Counted from the stretch's first letter, positions 1 to 10,729 are shown. The stretch is DNA of 64,000 bases from an uncultured Paracoccaceae bacterium (GCA_905182105.1 CAJJAR010000008.1:1-64000); one strand, 5' to 3'. Numbers and translations: made by a program. The notes: a model not told the origin generated them from the letters alone.

Positions 1-704
1 TGATGTACTTCAGTTATCAAAGATAACAAAAGCCGTTCAAACAGTGAAGCTGACACCGGTCATCGATAAACACATAAATGCGCGTCTCTACCGGCGTTGA
101 TATGAAGAGGTTGATCCATCGAAACGAACCAAACCGCCCACATATCTCTTCAGATATTAAATTTTCAAACAACGTAGAGACAAAAATAACCAAGATGCGC
201 TAATTACTACCAGCGCGCCCCGCCATTCAAATCTCTGAATTCTTTCAACAACTTCAATCCCTTGGCGTCTCCGCTTCGTTCCTGCCGCTGCACCGTAGTG
301 CATCAATGCCCTTCCGGTAAATGGGGTTCTAGTGTTACTCCAACAGAGTCGCAACCTCTTTCTTCAAAAGATGTGAAGATAATCTCATTTGGGTGTCCTG
401 ACCTTTATTTACTTAGGTTATCTGCTCCATTTCCCAATACTCATATTCCAAGCTCCCGAAAAATCGTTGGCAAGTAAGTACTCTAATGAGCCAAAATGTG
501 TTTCCTCACGGCTGAATCACTTCAGCCAGTGATTCCTGCCCTTAGAGGGTAAGTCATAAGCCAATCGTTTTCATTGGTATAATGAAAGCCCTGAGTAATC
601 TGCGCAAAAAGCTAAGGCCTTTCCGTTCGAACGACGGCACCCAGAAAAAGCTATAACCGCATACCCTCAAAGTAAACTAACTGCTATATGGCAGTATCCG
701 AGAG
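1..704. other. gene-free stretch beside tRNA-Arg
   Basis: No convincing coding sequence is visible on either strand. The two short open frames (roughly 157-354 minus and 262-477 plus) overlap each other, have no recognisable motif and lack a convincing ribosome binding site. The base composition looks more AT-rich than the neighbouring genes. Because it borders the 3' end of a tRNA gene it could be the edge of an integrated element lying to the left, but no integrase or repeated tRNA end is inside the window. Confidence 0.4.
680..695 (-). terminator. possible terminator of tRNA-Arg
   Basis: Read on the minus strand, ACTGC and GCAGT arms flank a six-base loop ten bases past the tRNA 3' end. 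They are followed by a T-rich stretch (TAGTTTACTTT). The stem is only five base pairs, so this is a tentative call. Confidence 0.4.
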
Positions 705-781
705 TGGCGGTCCCTGAAGGACTCGAACCCTCAACCTGCCCATTAGAAGTGGGCTGCTCTATCCAGTTGAGCTAAGGGACC
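705..781 (-). tRNA. tRNA-Arg (anticodon UCU), CCA encoded
   Basis: The minus strand folds into a full cloverleaf. The acceptor stem GGTCCCT pairs with AGGGACC, the D-arm is GCTC/GAGC, the anticodon stem GCCCA pairs with TGGGC around loop CTTCTAA, and the T-arm is GAGGG-TTCGAGT-CCTTC. The anticodon is TCT, reading AGA/AGG. Discriminator G is followed by an encoded CCA at 705-707. tRNA 3' ends are common integration sites and the flank beyond this one has no genes. Confidence 0.95.
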
Positions 782-837
782 GCTGATGCTGTTTTGTGTT
801 ATCTACCGCGTCTTGGCAAGAGTGTTCAGCAGCGAAA

Positions 838-1302
838 TTATACGACGCGCGTCATAAATACGCTCAACGGATCTTCGGCATATGCGCCAAAGGGCGGACA
901 CTCTTTAAATCCATGAGATTGGTAAAGTTGTCTCGCAGGTTCGAAAGGCCCTTCGGACCCAGTTTTTAAACTTACAGCTTACAAACCCATAGTGCCGGCT
1001 TGTTTTATCAAAGTTTGAAGGACCTTCCGTCCTGCGCCCTGCCCGCGCGCCGCTTCCAACGTGTGCATTGATTTCAGTTCTCCGCGACCCGGAGCAATCA
1101 CTTTCAGCCCACCTATGGCTAGCAAATGCCCCTCTTGGCGTGCCCCCATCAAAATAACATCCGCCTCCAGCAAGCTATCAGGTTCCATCACGTGACAGCT
1201 TTCGGTAGGCGAGGTCGCACGCATAAGTTCAAAATGGCACTGTAGAATGGCGCGGACGTCACCGGCTTTTGGAGATTCAATTTGGACCTTTAGTTCAATC
1301 AC
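838..1302 (-). pseudogene. GNAT N-acetyltransferase, single in-frame stop
   Basis: The frame encodes a small GNAT-family acetyltransferase (acetyl-CoA dependent). Codons 1-107 are open, with the acetyl-CoA binding segment RGQGAGRKVL near residue 90. A TAA at 979-981 then interrupts the frame. The same frame continues for 46 codons with the expected family C-terminus (ARQLYQSHGFKECPPFGAY, then SVFMTR) to a natural stop at 838-840. Total length would be about 154 residues, the usual size for this family. There is one nonsense codon and no frameshift, so this is either a very recent pseudogene or a sequencing error. The substrate is unknown. Confidence 0.8.
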
Positions 1303-1382
1303 CGCTGCATTCCATTATTGTTAGATGTCGATTCCATCGAACAATAAGTACATCCTAGTTCAGCAACCGTAAAGTTGTAGCG

Positions 1383-2300
1383 CTATTGGGCCTCGGCGAC
1401 CGCCAATGCAGCCATCTCTAAAATTCCCTCGCGCGAGTCAGCCACTGCGATGAAGCGTGCATTATGACAGAACTTTGCTCCCTTAACGCCACAAGCGTTT
1501 TCAAGCGCCTCATCTGTTAAGCCAGCCCATGCCTCAGGCAGATCAGCGCGATTTTCAAAAGTCTCATTCGACAATTTTATACCGCCAATCGTCCAGTCAT
1601 CTCCACGCGGAGTAACGACGAACAGCATGTGATCAGCACCAGCTTTATCAAGCGCCGAGCGATAAGGCATGCCCATTGGTAATTCTAGAATTGGAGAAGT
1701 TCCTGCCTTGTCGATAGCCTCTAGCACGAGGCTGTGAGCGCGTGCTTTGGCAGCGAAGTTACCAATGGATGCTTCGATAAAGCTGCGTGCAATCGGAAGC
1801 GCTGCCATGAACGCATCATCATCTGCCGTTTCCGATGTGTCATCGAACACTGGCTTAAGGCTACCTAAAAGTGCGGGCAGCGTTAGGACCGAAAGTGGAC
1901 CAGCAACAGATGGTTCCATTGCACCATTGTCCAACAAATCAATCGGTAGAACAAATTTGGAATCAAATTTATCGTGGATTGGTTCAATATCATCGGCAGG
2001 CACATTCATGGCCGCTAGATATTCACGACCATAGTGGGCCCAGATCAAGCCGAAGGAGCTATAGGGTTGCTCGTCCTCGCGTAGTGGATTTGGACGCTGA
2101 TGATGGTCGAAGATTTGAGCTTCAGCGTTATAGTCGCGACCCACATCATAAATAATCTTACTTGGTAATGGTGTGACCCAATCATTGTCACGCGTGCGGA
2201 TCAATTCCGCCTGAGGAAACAACCTTGTCAGGATGACAGAAGACAGCAATTCATCGGCGTGAAAGCCGCCCGAATGGGTAACAAGGTGTGTGATTGTCAT
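1383..2300 (-). CDS. MYG1-family (UPF0160) metal-dependent hydrolase
   Basis: The product of about 305 residues belongs to the MYG1/UPF0160 family, DHH-like metal-dependent hydrolases whose eukaryotic member is described as an exonuclease. The N-terminus has the metal-ligand motif THSGGFHADE, and DHHQ follows near residue 70. The C-terminal part carries the WTIGGIKL and GVKGAKFCHNARF blocks seen across the family. An upstream in-frame ATG at 2357 would add 19 residues, but family members begin at the MTITHLVTHSGG start chosen here. The role in bacteria is not established. It stands alone, upstream of the GNAT remnant. Confidence 0.85.
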   Translation of the reverse strand: MTITHLVTHSGGFHADELLSSVILTRLFPQAELIRTRDNDWVTPLPSKIIYDVGRDYNAEAQIFDHHQRPNPLREDEQPYSSFGLIWAHYGREYLAAMNVPADDIEPIHDKFDSKFVLPIDLLDNGAMEPSVAGPLSVLTLPALLGSLKPVFDDTSETADDDAFMAALPIARSFIEASIGNFAAKARAHSLVLEAIDKAGTSPILELPMGMPYRSALDKAGADHMLFVVTPRGDDWTIGGIKLSNETFENRADLPEAWAGLTDEALENACGVKGAKFCHNARFIAVADSREGILEMAALAVAEAQ

Positions 2301-2418
2301 GCGGTCATTCCAACATTTCAAAAGTAAAAATACGGCTAGCAAGCCGCCTTGTTTCAATTGATTATAATTTCAACGATTCAGTCATCAGGTTAACATATAG
2401 TTAACTCGTCTTCACAGC

Positions 2419-2730
2419 TTAGTGTGTCCAGGCACCACGACGTCCTGTTGCAAAGTTCTCCGAATATCCATTTGGACGAATGTTCACTTTGCGTTTGTTG
2501 GGCTCTTGAACCTGCGCCTCGATCGCGTTCTCGCCTGCGTATTCAACAGCTTCTTCTTTGCTGTCAAAGTTAAGGCGCACTTGGCTTTGGGTATCGCTAG
2601 ACGACGTCCAACCCATCAACGGATCAACTGAACGCGCACTTTCTTGTGTGAATTCCAAAACCCAGCCTTTTGTTTTGGCTGTTCCAGATGACATTGCAGT
2701 CTTGGCAGGTTGAAAAATGCGTGCGCGCAT
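2419..2730 (-). CDS. NDUFS4-like ETC complex I subunit
   Basis: The 103-residue protein matches the alphaproteobacterial homologue of the mitochondrial 18-kDa complex I subunit NDUFS4. It opens with MRARIFQPAKTAMSSG, has the central W(V/T)LEF and MGWTSSSDT segments, and ends with a basic tail (NKRKVNIRPNGYSENFATGR). In this lineage it is an accessory subunit of the proton-pumping NADH dehydrogenase, on the cytoplasmic arm. It lies outside the nuo operon, as is normal. It is transcribed away from uvrB, with a 277-base spacer between them. Confidence 0.9.
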   Translation of the reverse strand: MRARIFQPAKTAMSSGTAKTKGWVLEFTQESARSVDPLMGWTSSSDTQSQVRLNFDSKEEAVEYAGENAIEAQVQEPNKRKVNIRPNGYSENFATGRRGAWTH

Positions 2731-3007
2731 GGGGTCGTCTCCGGTTTATGATCGGTACACGTATCCGAAATTTAGCACCTCAGGGCAAGTCACCTTTTAG
2801 GGTCATGGTTTCCACAATCTAAAACCCGGCAGGAAATGCCTAACTCAACCTAGAAGATGCATTATATCTGACTGTTAGCAGCTCACATCTGATGCTAAGA
2901 ACCATTATCATCAGCCAACACTACTGATTGTTTCTGTCAGCGTAGCACTTCACCCCCTTGAAGGAGCCAAGAAACAAATCAAATGTGTCTGTGAAAGCGA
3001 GTCGATT

Positions 3008-5203
3008 ATGCCATATGCCCACTCTGACCAAGCCAACGCCGAAATGGGCGCAATTTCTGGCGATGTACGCAATCGGTTGAAGCTAGAGGGTGGTCGCCCG
3101 TTTGTTCTAAAAACTGAATTTACACCTGCTGGCGATCAGCCCACTGCAATCAAAGAACTTGTCGCAGGGATAGCGGACGGCGATCGTGATCAGGTTTTGC
3201 TTGGGGCAACTGGGACTGGCAAAACTTTCACAATCGCTAAGGTGATCGAGGCAACCCAACGCCCCGCGATTATTCTAGCACCAAACAAGACGCTTGCTGC
3301 TCAGCTGTACGGCGAATTCAAAGGCTTTTTTCCAGATAATGCCGTCGAATACTTCGTCAGCTTTTATGATTACTATCAGCCAGAAGCCTACGTTGCCCGT
3401 TCTGATACGTTCATTGAAAAAGAAAGCCAGATCAACGAACAGATCGACCGCATGCGCCACTCTGCAACGCGGGCATTGCTAGAGCGCGATGACGTCATCA
3501 TCATCGCCTCTGTGTCCTGCATATATGGTATCGGTTCGGTAGAAACCTACGGCGCAATGACCCAAGATTTGAAAGTTGGCGGTGAATACAATCAGCGCCA
3601 AGTCATAGCAGATTTGGTCGCCCAACAATACAAACGCAACGACGCCGCGTTTTTCCGCGGTTCATTCCGCGTGCGTGGTGATGCACTAGAAATTTTCCCT
3701 GCCCACTTGGACGACCGTGCATGGCGCCTATCGTTCTTCGGCGACGAACTCGAAAGCATCACAGAGTTTGACCCGCTGACCGGCGAAAAAACCGACAACA
3801 TAGAACAAATCCGTGTTTACGCGAACAGCCACTATGTGACGCCAAAACCTGCGATGTCTCAAGCGCTGATAAGCATCAAGAAAGAGCTGCGCCATCGTCT
3901 TGACCAACTGGTTGGCGAGAACAAACTGCTAGAGGCCCAACGCTTAGAACAACGGACAAACTTTGACCTTGAGATGCTTGAGGCCACGGGCGTGTGCAAC
4001 GGTATCGAAAACTACTCCCGCTATCTGACAGGACGCGCACCCGGCGAGCCGCCCCCCACATTGTTTGAGTTCATCCCAGACAACGCAATTGTTTTCGCCG
4101 ATGAATCACACGTATCCGTGCCACAAATCGGCGGCATGTATAAAGGCGACTTTAGACGTAAGATGACCCTGTCAGACCACGGCTTCCGCCTACCTTCGTG
4201 CATGGATAATCGCCCCCTCAAGTTTGAGGAATGGGATGCAATGCGTCCACAATCTGTATTTGTATCCGCGACACCAGCCAAATGGGAAATCGAACAAACG
4301 GGCGGTGTGTTTGTTGAACAAGTCATTCGACCAACAGGCCTTCTAGACCCACCTGTAGAAATTCGCCCTGTCGAAATGCAAGTCGATGATTTGTTGGACG
4401 AAGTACGGATCGTTACAGAGCAGGGCATGCGCACATTGTGCACCACCTTGACCAAACGCATGGCCGAAGACCTGACAGAGTACATGCATGAACAAGGCAT
4501 TCGCGTGCGATATATGCACAGCGAAATCGATACGATTGAACGCATCGAAATCCTGCGTGATCTTCGCCTCGGTGCCTTTGACGTTCTGATCGGCATCAAC
4601 TTGCTGCGCGAGGGTTTGGACATTCCTGAATGTGGGCTTGTTGCGATTCTTGATGCGGACAAAGAAGGGTTCTTACGCTCTGAAACCTCTCTGGTTCAAA
4701 CCATCGGTCGCGCTGCACGTAACGCTGAAGGACGCGTGATCATGTACGCCGACAAGATTACGGGTTCCATGGAACGCGCTTTGGGTGAAACAAATCGTCG
4801 CCGCGCCAAACAAGAAGCCTATAATGTTGAACACGGCATCACGCCTTACACCGTCAAAAAGAACGTCGAAGACATTTTGGCCGGTCTCTACAAAGGCGAC
4901 ACGGATCAGTCCCGCATCACCGCCAAAATCGACAAACCTTTGGTCGGCGCAAATCTACAAACCGTACTGGAGGGGCTTCGTACAGATATGCGTAAAGCTG
5001 CCGAAAACCTTGAGTTTGAAGAAGCCGCCAGATTGCGTGATGAGGTCAAGCGGCTAGAGGCTGTCGAGCTAACAGTCTCAGCCGATCCCATGGCGCGCCA
5101 GTATGCGGTAGACAAAGCTGTGAATGAGGCCAAAAAATCATCTGGTCGTTCCACGATGGGACGTGGCGGTATGCGCGGTGGCGTTAAGCGCCGCGGGCGT
5201 TAG
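3008..5203 (+). CDS. uvrB: UvrABC system protein B (excinuclease subunit)
   Basis: UvrB is the damage-verification helicase of nucleotide excision repair. It accepts damage from UvrA and positions UvrC for incision. The 731-residue protein has Walker [10 protein letters not shown] near residue 70, the beta-hairpin ([10 protein letters not shown]), the DESHV Walker B region, helicase motifs VSATPAKWE and QTIGRAARN, and the C-terminal UvrC/UvrA-binding UVR motif ([16 protein letters not shown]). A short basic Gly/Arg tail follows. The MPYAHSD start matches relatives. No clear LexA box was seen in the upstream spacer. A strong hairpin follows the stop. Confidence 0.98.
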   Translation: MPYAHSDQANAEMGAISGDVRNRLKLEGGRPFVLKTEFTPAGDQPTAIKELVAGIADGDRDQVLLGATGTGKTFTIAKVIEATQRPAIILAPNKTLAAQLYGEFKGFFPDNAVEYFVSFYDYYQPEAYVARSDTFIEKESQINEQIDRMRHSATRALLERDDVIIIASVSCIYGIGSVETYGAMTQDLKVGGEYNQRQVIADLVAQQYKRNDAAFFRGSFRVRGDALEIFPAHLDDRAWRLSFFGDELESITEFDPLTGEKTDNIEQIRVYANSHYVTPKPAMSQALISIKKELRHRLDQLVGENKLLEAQRLEQRTNFDLEMLEATGVCNGIENYSRYLTGRAPGEPPPTLFEFIPDNAIVFADESHVSVPQIGGMYKGDFRRKMTLSDHGFRLPSCMDNRPLKFEEWDAMRPQSVFVSATPAKWEIEQTGGVFVEQVIRPTGLLDPPVEIRPVEMQVDDLLDEVRIVTEQGMRTLCTTLTKRMAEDLTEYMHEQGIRVRYMHSEIDTIERIEILRDLRLGAFDVLIGINLLREGLDIPECGLVAILDADKEGFLRSETSLVQTIGRAARNAEGRVIMYADKITGSMERALGETNRRRAKQEAYNVEHGITPYTVKKNVEDILAGLYKGDTDQSRITAKIDKPLVGANLQTVLEGLRTDMRKAAENLEFEEAARLRDEVKRLEAVELTVSADPMARQYAVDKAVNEAKKSSGRSTMGRGGMRGGVKRRGR

Positions 5204-5213
5204 GCACCATGTA

Positions 5214-5245
5214 ATTTAGGCCCGCACATACTTGCGGGCCTAAAT
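5214..5245. terminator. hairpin between uvrB and beta-helix pseudogene
   Basis: A perfect 12-bp inverted repeat, ATTTAGGCCCGC and GCGGGCCTAAAT, flanks an 8-base loop 10 bases after the uvrB stop. It is symmetrical, so it could end transcription of both convergent genes. There is no long T run, so its strength is uncertain. Confidence 0.7.
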
Positions 5246-5254
5246 ACGTCTCCC

Positions 5255-7525
5255 TCAGTCCATTCGTATTGCAACCTGCACCGCACCTCGAACAGGCTGT
5301 TCCCAGGTCAACTTAACTTGATCAAGATTACTGCCTTATCGAAGGTCAACATAAGGGGTTGGAAACACCACACTGTTTGAACTGTTGCGAATTCGGCCAA
5401 CCACAACCACGCTATCCATCGCCAACGCCTGCCCTTTGAATGGCAATTGATCCGCAGTATCGATGGTCCATGTTGTCGCAGCACTCCCCTCAGTATATTT
5501 GAACCGAAGCGGATTTGAAACGCGTTCATTCACACCATGAAAGGAATTATCAGCAAAGTTAATTTCGCGCATTCGACTATAGTCTAAATCAGCGAAACTG
5601 GTGTCGACCCGTTCAGCGCGATCAATGGCTAGACCCAAAAATTTAAAGCGATTTCCAGAGATGCTAACATCTTTCAGGAAATGCCCCACACCATGCGGTT
5701 TCACCACAACGTAACTGAACCACGGCGCAACATCCCCCGATAGGAACACATTGTCATCTACGCTTAGTGCACTGAACTGAACTCTGGCGCGGGATCGTAT
5801 TCATTGCTCCATTCAATCGAACAGTTATCGATATAGTCGCCAAAGATAATTGAACTGGCGTGCGCTTTAACAATGACCAAACCTGCGGTTCGAATACCGC
5901 TGGCAACCGTGTCACCTTGGAAAAAGTGATCGCCCATAAACAGTGTGCTGCCCCCGCCGAGAATGGCGAAGTGACGGAACCTTGCCACCCGATTGTTGCG
6001 AATTTTCACATCGTTGACATGAGCGTTGATTGCAATCGTCGTTCGGTTGGCAACGTTTTCACCATCCTCTGATGACAAGAATTGGCAGCGATCAATGAGC
6101 ATTTCCTAACACCCCGACCCATGAGAGGTAATCCCTCGATTAACCAGGCCGAGAGATGAAGCACTCATTAATCTCAAACACTGACCCCAAGGGAGCCAAC
6201 AAAATGCCACTGGCTAAGTTGTTGCATTGGAATTCGACACCCAAAATTCCAAATTTGCTAAGGCTGTTGTAACCGCTGAAATCAAATAAATATTTGAACC
6301 TGCGAAACGTAAAGTTCTGCGTACCCTCAGAGTCAGATAATGCAGCACTTAGGGTCAATTCCTATGCCGCGATATCCTTGTATCGCACGTATACCTCACG
6401 CCCAAATCCGACGCCTTCAACAAGCGATCCGACCTGAATGTTGGCGATGTTCGCAACACCCTGCAGCTTCTTATTGTCGAAGGTGCTGTAAGTTGCCTGC
6501 GAGGTTGCCACTTCTGTTGCCCAATCCCCCGAAGTGGATGCCTCGATCTGGCCATTACGGATCACTCGGCGGGTCGCGCATGACGTCCGCTCGGGTTTTG
6601 CCGCTTGCATATCGATCGGTTCCGTCACCCAAACACGACGCCCACACAAATCCAAAGAAACGTGATCAACGTTGTTCAAAAATGCTTGGAACGACTTCTT
6701 AAACGCCAATTCTTCATTTTTGAACGCGTCGATATAGGAGGGTAAATCGAACTGTTTACGCATCAAGAACAACTTGTCCGTCGGCTTGGTTACTTTGCCT
6801 TCAAACTGCACCTTAGCATCCAGCGTCACGTCATCATTTAAATAGTACGTACCAGTGGGAACCAAAATTGTGCGCCCACTGGCCGCTGAGTTGGCGGCAT
6901 CAAATGCAGCACTGTCGTCAGTGACACCATCCCCTAACGCACCGTAATCTCGAACATCCACAAGCGAAATCCGATCGCGCACAAAGACCGAAGTTACATC
7001 GTCAATTTCGATGTCATCAATACGTACAACACCACCATTTGGCCCCGTCAAATCCAAACCAAAGTGACCGTAAAGCGCATTGCTGCCCCACACCATATCA
7101 ACACCGTTCCGTTGCCCCACACCGATGATCGCGCTGACCTCTGTCACATCACCATAACTGGTCAATGTAGTCGTTGAGCCAGACGTGGAAACGCCACTTA
7201 CCGGTCCACCGCCTGCTTGCCCGGCATAGGCTGCGATGCGCACATTTGGCAGACTGCCGATGATCGCTTTGATCCTTGCTTTCTCCCTCAGATAACAACC
7301 GGGCAATGGTGGGGTTTCACCCATATAACGTAGTTTGGTCGTGACGGATGTTTTCTGAATTTCGATGCATCCCACAAAATCCTGATCCGCAGGAACAAAC
7401 GCCGCGTTGCTTGCGTTTGCATAGGTGTCTGACCCGGGCGTGCCGTCGCCAATCGACCAAACATCCAACCCATTCGCAAATGCAGGCGGCATCAATAGCA
7501 CGCCATCAGTAATTGCCTTGTTCAT
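5255..7525 (-). pseudogene. right-handed beta-helix / pectate-lyase-3 type protein, decayed
   Basis: The intact gene would encode about 756 residues of a glycosyl-hydrolase-28-related, right-handed beta-helix protein seen in Roseobacter genomes. The diagnostic block DVRDYGALGDGVTDDSAAFD of the pectate_lyase_3 domain is clear in the first third. The start is ATG at 7525 (MNKAITDGVLLMPP). The reading frame is broken by TAG at 6362-6364, a frameshift near 6140, TAG at 6106-6108, a second frameshift near 5764-5775, and TAA at 5336-5338. Recognisable protein runs on to the natural TGA at 5255-5257 (end ...VAIRMD). The two indels restore the original frame. Five lesions make function very unlikely. 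The original substrate is unknown; surface polysaccharide is a guess. Confidence 0.85.
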
Positions 7526-7698
7526 TCGAAACACCCTTTCCCACGGGGCCACACCTTTGAAACTTCCAAAGGAATGGACACCGATCAAATCCAAAAGCAA
7601 CGCCACCCACATGGTTACGTGCCAACAGAAAGGAAAATATCAACAAGCCATTAACAGGGTCTCATAGCGCCGCATGATGGTGTGCCAAACAGGTCGGA

Positions 7699-8112
7699 TT
7701 AGGCACCAACACCGGGACTTGGAAACAACTGAACACCGTTGATTTTCCACCCCATATCAGTCTCTAACATGCGATACCCAAGGACGTGTACAACACCCTT
7801 TTGATCCTTGATCAGAACCTTCTGCCAAAGGCTGCCATTCACGTCAGCCAACTCCAAATAACGCACCTCGGCAGGTCTCCAAACCATCGGATAACCACGT
7901 GTCACCATGCTGCGGAAATTGTCGGGGCTGCCAAACAACCGCTGTAAATTCGGGCTGGCAAACCCAAACGCTGTCTCAAAGTCGTCGGCCTGAAATGCTT
8001 CGATTTGTCGGTCGATCGTCGACTTTATGTCAACCCCCTGCGCCTGCGCACCACCTATTCCTAGGCCGCTCATTAGCATCACAATCATTGCGATTTTCAG
8101 GGTACGAAGCAT
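7699..8112 (-). CDS. DUF4864 domain protein, exported
   Basis: The protein of about 137 residues begins with a clear signal peptide (MLRTLKIAMIVMLMSGLG, cut near AQAQ). A DUF4864-type domain follows, with the motifs IEAFQADDFETAFGFASP and the typical GYPMVWRP segment. Function is unknown; the fold resembles the NTF2-like SnoaL group. The start at 8112 was preferred over an upstream ATG because GGAG lies just before it and the signal peptide follows directly. It lies downstream of lysK on the same strand, separated by a likely terminator. Confidence 0.85.
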   Translation of the reverse strand: MLRTLKIAMIVMLMSGLGIGGAQAQGVDIKSTIDRQIEAFQADDFETAFGFASPNLQRLFGSPDNFRSMVTRGYPMVWRPAEVRYLELADVNGSLWQKVLIKDQKGVVHVLGYRMLETDMGWKINGVQLFPSPGVGA

Positions 8113-8178
8113 TTCCAATCTCCAGCTATTATACGGCTTAGTTAGCCCGCAATCAGCCCAAATCAACTGGACATGAAG

Positions 8179-8209
8179 AAGGGCGGCTTGCCAAAACAAA
8201 CCGCCCCTT
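8179..8209 (-). terminator. terminator downstream of lysK
   Basis: On the minus strand a GGGCGG arm and a CCGCCC arm, extended by flanking A/T pairs, surround a 14-base loop about 25 bases after the lysK stop. They are followed by TTCTTC. Confidence 0.55.
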
Positions 8210-8234
8210 TAATTTCAAACCACTTTGCGGCTAC

Positions 8235-9809
8235 TTAAAGCAACTCACCTGCCAAGGCGCGATCAATCAAAGCAACAGTTTCATCAACGCCGTACAGCGC
8301 GATGAACCCGCCAAAACGTGGACCCTGTGAGGCTCCCAACAGCACTTCATACAGTGCCGTGAACCAGCCACGCATCGGGTCAAAACGTTCACGACCACAA
8401 GCAAAGACTTCGGACTGCAACGCATCACTGTCCAACTCACCATCCCACGCTTTGAGACGATCACGCAGAGCTTCCAACGCTTCGCGCTCAATGTCTGTAG
8501 GCGCGCGGAACACTTTGGTTGGTTTTACAAAATCATTGTAATACCGCACTGCAAACCCAGCAGCCTGATCCATGTCAGGGTTCGTTTCTGCAGATGTGTC
8601 AGGCGCGTAACGCTGGATGAACCCCCACAACTGATCCTTTTCCTCAGCACCCGAAACAGAAGCCAAGTTCAATAGCATGGAATACGGAACCACCATTTTA
8701 GACTCAGGAACGTCACCACCGTGAATGTGCCAAATAGGGTTGTTCAGCTGGCCTTTGATGTCTTGACCAGCGTAGGCACGCAACTGCTGATGATACTCGT
8801 CCATCGCTTTTGGGATCACATCGAAATGCATCCGCTTTGCCGTCTTCGGCTTTTGATACATGAAGTATGAAAGGGATTCAGAGGACGCATAAGTCAGCCA
8901 TTTATCAATGCTCACGCCATTGCCGCTGGTCTTTGAAATCTTCTGACCGTTTTCATCCAAGAACAACTCGTATGAGAAGTGCTCTGGCGCTTTGTGACCC
9001 AAGATACGGCAGATGCCATCGTAGATCGGCGTGTTGGTTGAGTGGTCTTTGCCATACATTTCAAAATCAACGCCCAAAGCAGCCCAACGTGCGCCAAAGT
9101 CTGGCTTCCACTGCAACTTAACATTGCCGCCAGTGACAGGCAGCGTCCATTCAACACCATCTTCATCATCGAATGTAATCGTGCCGTCAGCCTTGTTGAC
9201 CGACTTCATCGGCACATACAAAACGCGACCGGTTTCTGGGTGGATAGGGAGGAAAATCGAATAGGTCTGACGACGCTCTTCGCGCAATGATTTCAACATC
9301 ACCGCCATGACTTCATCGTATTTTTCAACTGCGCGCAAAAGCACTTCATCAAATTTACCTGAACCATAAAACTCCGTGGCAGAGATGAAATCGTATTCAA
9401 ACCCGAAGGTGTCCAAGAAGCGGCGCAGCATTGCATTGTTGTGATCACCAAAACTGTCATGCGTTCCGAACGGATCAGGTACGCGCGTCAATGGACGCTG
9501 AAGATGCTCGGTCAGGCTGTCTGCGTTTGGAACGTTACTTGGAACCTTGCGCATGCCATCCAAATCGTCAGAGAAACAAACCATCTTGGTTGGGATATCG
9601 CTGATCTCTTCGAACGCACGACGGATCATCGTTGTACGGGCGACTTCGCCAAAGGTACCGATGTGGGGCAAACCTGATGGGCCATAGCCAGTTTCAAAAA
9701 GCACATAGCCTTTTTCAGGTGGCGACTTGGCAAAACGTTTGAGCAGACGGCGGGCTTCTTCAAAGGGCCACGCTTTGCTGGCCAGTGCGGCCTCTCTTGT
9801 CCCAGTCAT
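8235..9809 (-). CDS. lysK: lysine--tRNA ligase, class I
   Basis: This is the class I (Rossmann-fold) lysyl-tRNA synthetase, an archaeal-type enzyme that alphaproteobacteria use in place of class II LysS. The HIGH-like motif lies in [17 protein letters not shown] near residue 50 and the KMSKS-like motif is KISKTSGNG near residue 290. Length is about 524 residues, normal for the family. A TTG codon four residues upstream could also start translation, but the ATG at 9809 has a better-spaced GGAT. It is transcribed divergently from a TerB-like gene. Confidence 0.95.
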   Translation of the reverse strand: MTGTREAALASKAWPFEEARRLLKRFAKSPPEKGYVLFETGYGPSGLPHIGTFGEVARTTMIRRAFEEISDIPTKMVCFSDDLDGMRKVPSNVPNADSLTEHLQRPLTRVPDPFGTHDSFGDHNNAMLRRFLDTFGFEYDFISATEFYGSGKFDEVLLRAVEKYDEVMAVMLKSLREERRQTYSIFLPIHPETGRVLYVPMKSVNKADGTITFDDEDGVEWTLPVTGGNVKLQWKPDFGARWAALGVDFEMYGKDHSTNTPIYDGICRILGHKAPEHFSYELFLDENGQKISKTSGNGVSIDKWLTYASSESLSYFMYQKPKTAKRMHFDVIPKAMDEYHQQLRAYAGQDIKGQLNNPIWHIHGGDVPESKMVVPYSMLLNLASVSGAEEKDQLWGFIQRYAPDTSAETNPDMDQAAGFAVRYYNDFVKPTKVFRAPTDIEREALEALRDRLKAWDGELDSDALQSEVFACGRERFDPMRGWFTALYEVLLGASQGPRFGGFIALYGVDETVALIDRALAGELL

Positions 9810-9966
9810 CTTAATATCCAATCCGGCATAAACCCGCGCCCGATGCGCGCTGTTTCGCCGCTACCTATTGATCAACGCCTCAAGGGTCAATAAATTGGTT
9901 ATATCAACAGATGCGACATTTCGAACAGTCAAAGGGCTTTACCCAGTGCAAGATTTCCCAAATTCA

Positions 9967-10365
9967 ATGACACCACAAGACGCGCTTGTCGCAGTTATGA
10001 TCGCTGTATCAGCATCCAACGAAGATATTCGTACCGCTGAATTGATCAAAATTCAGTCAGCTGTAAACATGCTGCCCGTTTTTGCAGACTTTGACGTCGA
10101 CCACTTGAAGTCAATCAGCCAAGTGGTGTTTGATTTGTTTGAGCAAGAAGATGGCCTTGATGCCCTGTTTGGACTGGTACGCGAAGCCCTGCCAGAACGC
10201 CTATACGAAACTGCCTATGCGCTTGCATGTGATGTCGCTGCCGCGGACGGAGCTTTGGACGAGGCAGAACTGCGCCTGCTTGAAGAAATCCGTTACGAGC
10301 TTAACATCGACCGCCTACACGCCGCAGCGATCGAGCGTGGCGCACGGGCACGACACACAGTTTAA
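9967..10365 (+). CDS. TerB-like (tellurite-resistance domain) protein
   Basis: The product of about 132 residues is an all-helical TerB/DjlA-N type domain. The signature is the acidic segment ALACDVAAADGALDEAELRLLEEIRYELNI, where Asp/Glu residues are thought to bind metal. The frame extends upstream to a TTG, but the chosen ATG at 9967 (MTPQDALVAVM) matches relatives. The upstream ribosome site is weak, so the start is uncertain. TerB domains are linked to stress responses and membrane-associated complexes; the role of this stand-alone version is unknown. Confidence 0.75.
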   Translation: MTPQDALVAVMIAVSASNEDIRTAELIKIQSAVNMLPVFADFDVDHLKSISQVVFDLFEQEDGLDALFGLVREALPERLYETAYALACDVAAADGALDEAELRLLEEIRYELNIDRLHAAAIERGARARHTV

Positions 10366-10413
10366 TAATCTTTGCTCATTTGCTCAGCGGTGCAGCATTA
10401 TCCCAAAATGGCT

Positions 10414-10442
10414 TTGCCTTTTCCAATCAAGTTTCCTATACG
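10414..10442 (+). promoter_or_regulatory. promoter of the riboswitch transcript
   Basis: TTGCCT at 10414-10419 and TATACG at 10437-10442 are separated by 17 bases. They sit directly upstream of the first glycine aptamer, as expected for a sigma-70 type promoter. Confidence 0.55.
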
Positions 10443-10451
10443 AAACCCACA

Positions 10452-10665
10452 TGATGCGACTCGCATGGGAGAGCTCAGCTAAGTGCTGACGCCGAAGGAG
10501 CAACGCCCCGGAAACTCTCAGGCACATGAACCGTGCAAGTTGCCGCAAAATGCGGACATTGTGTATCTGGAGAGTGGTCTGTTTTAACGCAGCAGGCCCA
10601 CCGAAGGAGAAAGCTGCCAAGGCTTGGTGGTCAAGCTCTCAGGTCACGCGACAGATGGGGACACG
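10452..10665 (+). promoter_or_regulatory. tandem glycine riboswitch (two aptamers)
   Basis: Two consecutive copies of the conserved glycine-aptamer core are visible. Aptamer 1 (about 10454-10550) has GGGAGAG, then GCCGAAGGAGCAA, then CTCTCAGGCA. Aptamer 2 (about 10562-10663) has TGGAGAG, then ACCGAAGGAGAAA, then CTCTCAGGTCA and the closing GACAGATGGGGAC. This tandem architecture is the classical cooperative glycine sensor that usually turns on glycine degradation. It lies in the leader of the FAD oxidoreductase at 10730, about 65 bases before its start. No strong intrinsic terminator is visible in between, so control may be at translation or by another mechanism. Confidence 0.92.
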
Positions 10666-10729
10666 ACTCGGCAATTCTGACGATCCTTTGTGTCCACCTA
10701 CCATCGCGTTTGACAAAAGAGCATAGAAT

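Noticed and set aside
2731-3007. LexA (SOS) box upstream of uvrB
   Set aside because: No GTTC-N7-GTTC direct repeat or its variant was found in the spacer.
4021-4662. 213-residue minus-strand frame inside uvrB
   Set aside because: Ser/Arg-rich shadow of a well-conserved gene; no independent features.
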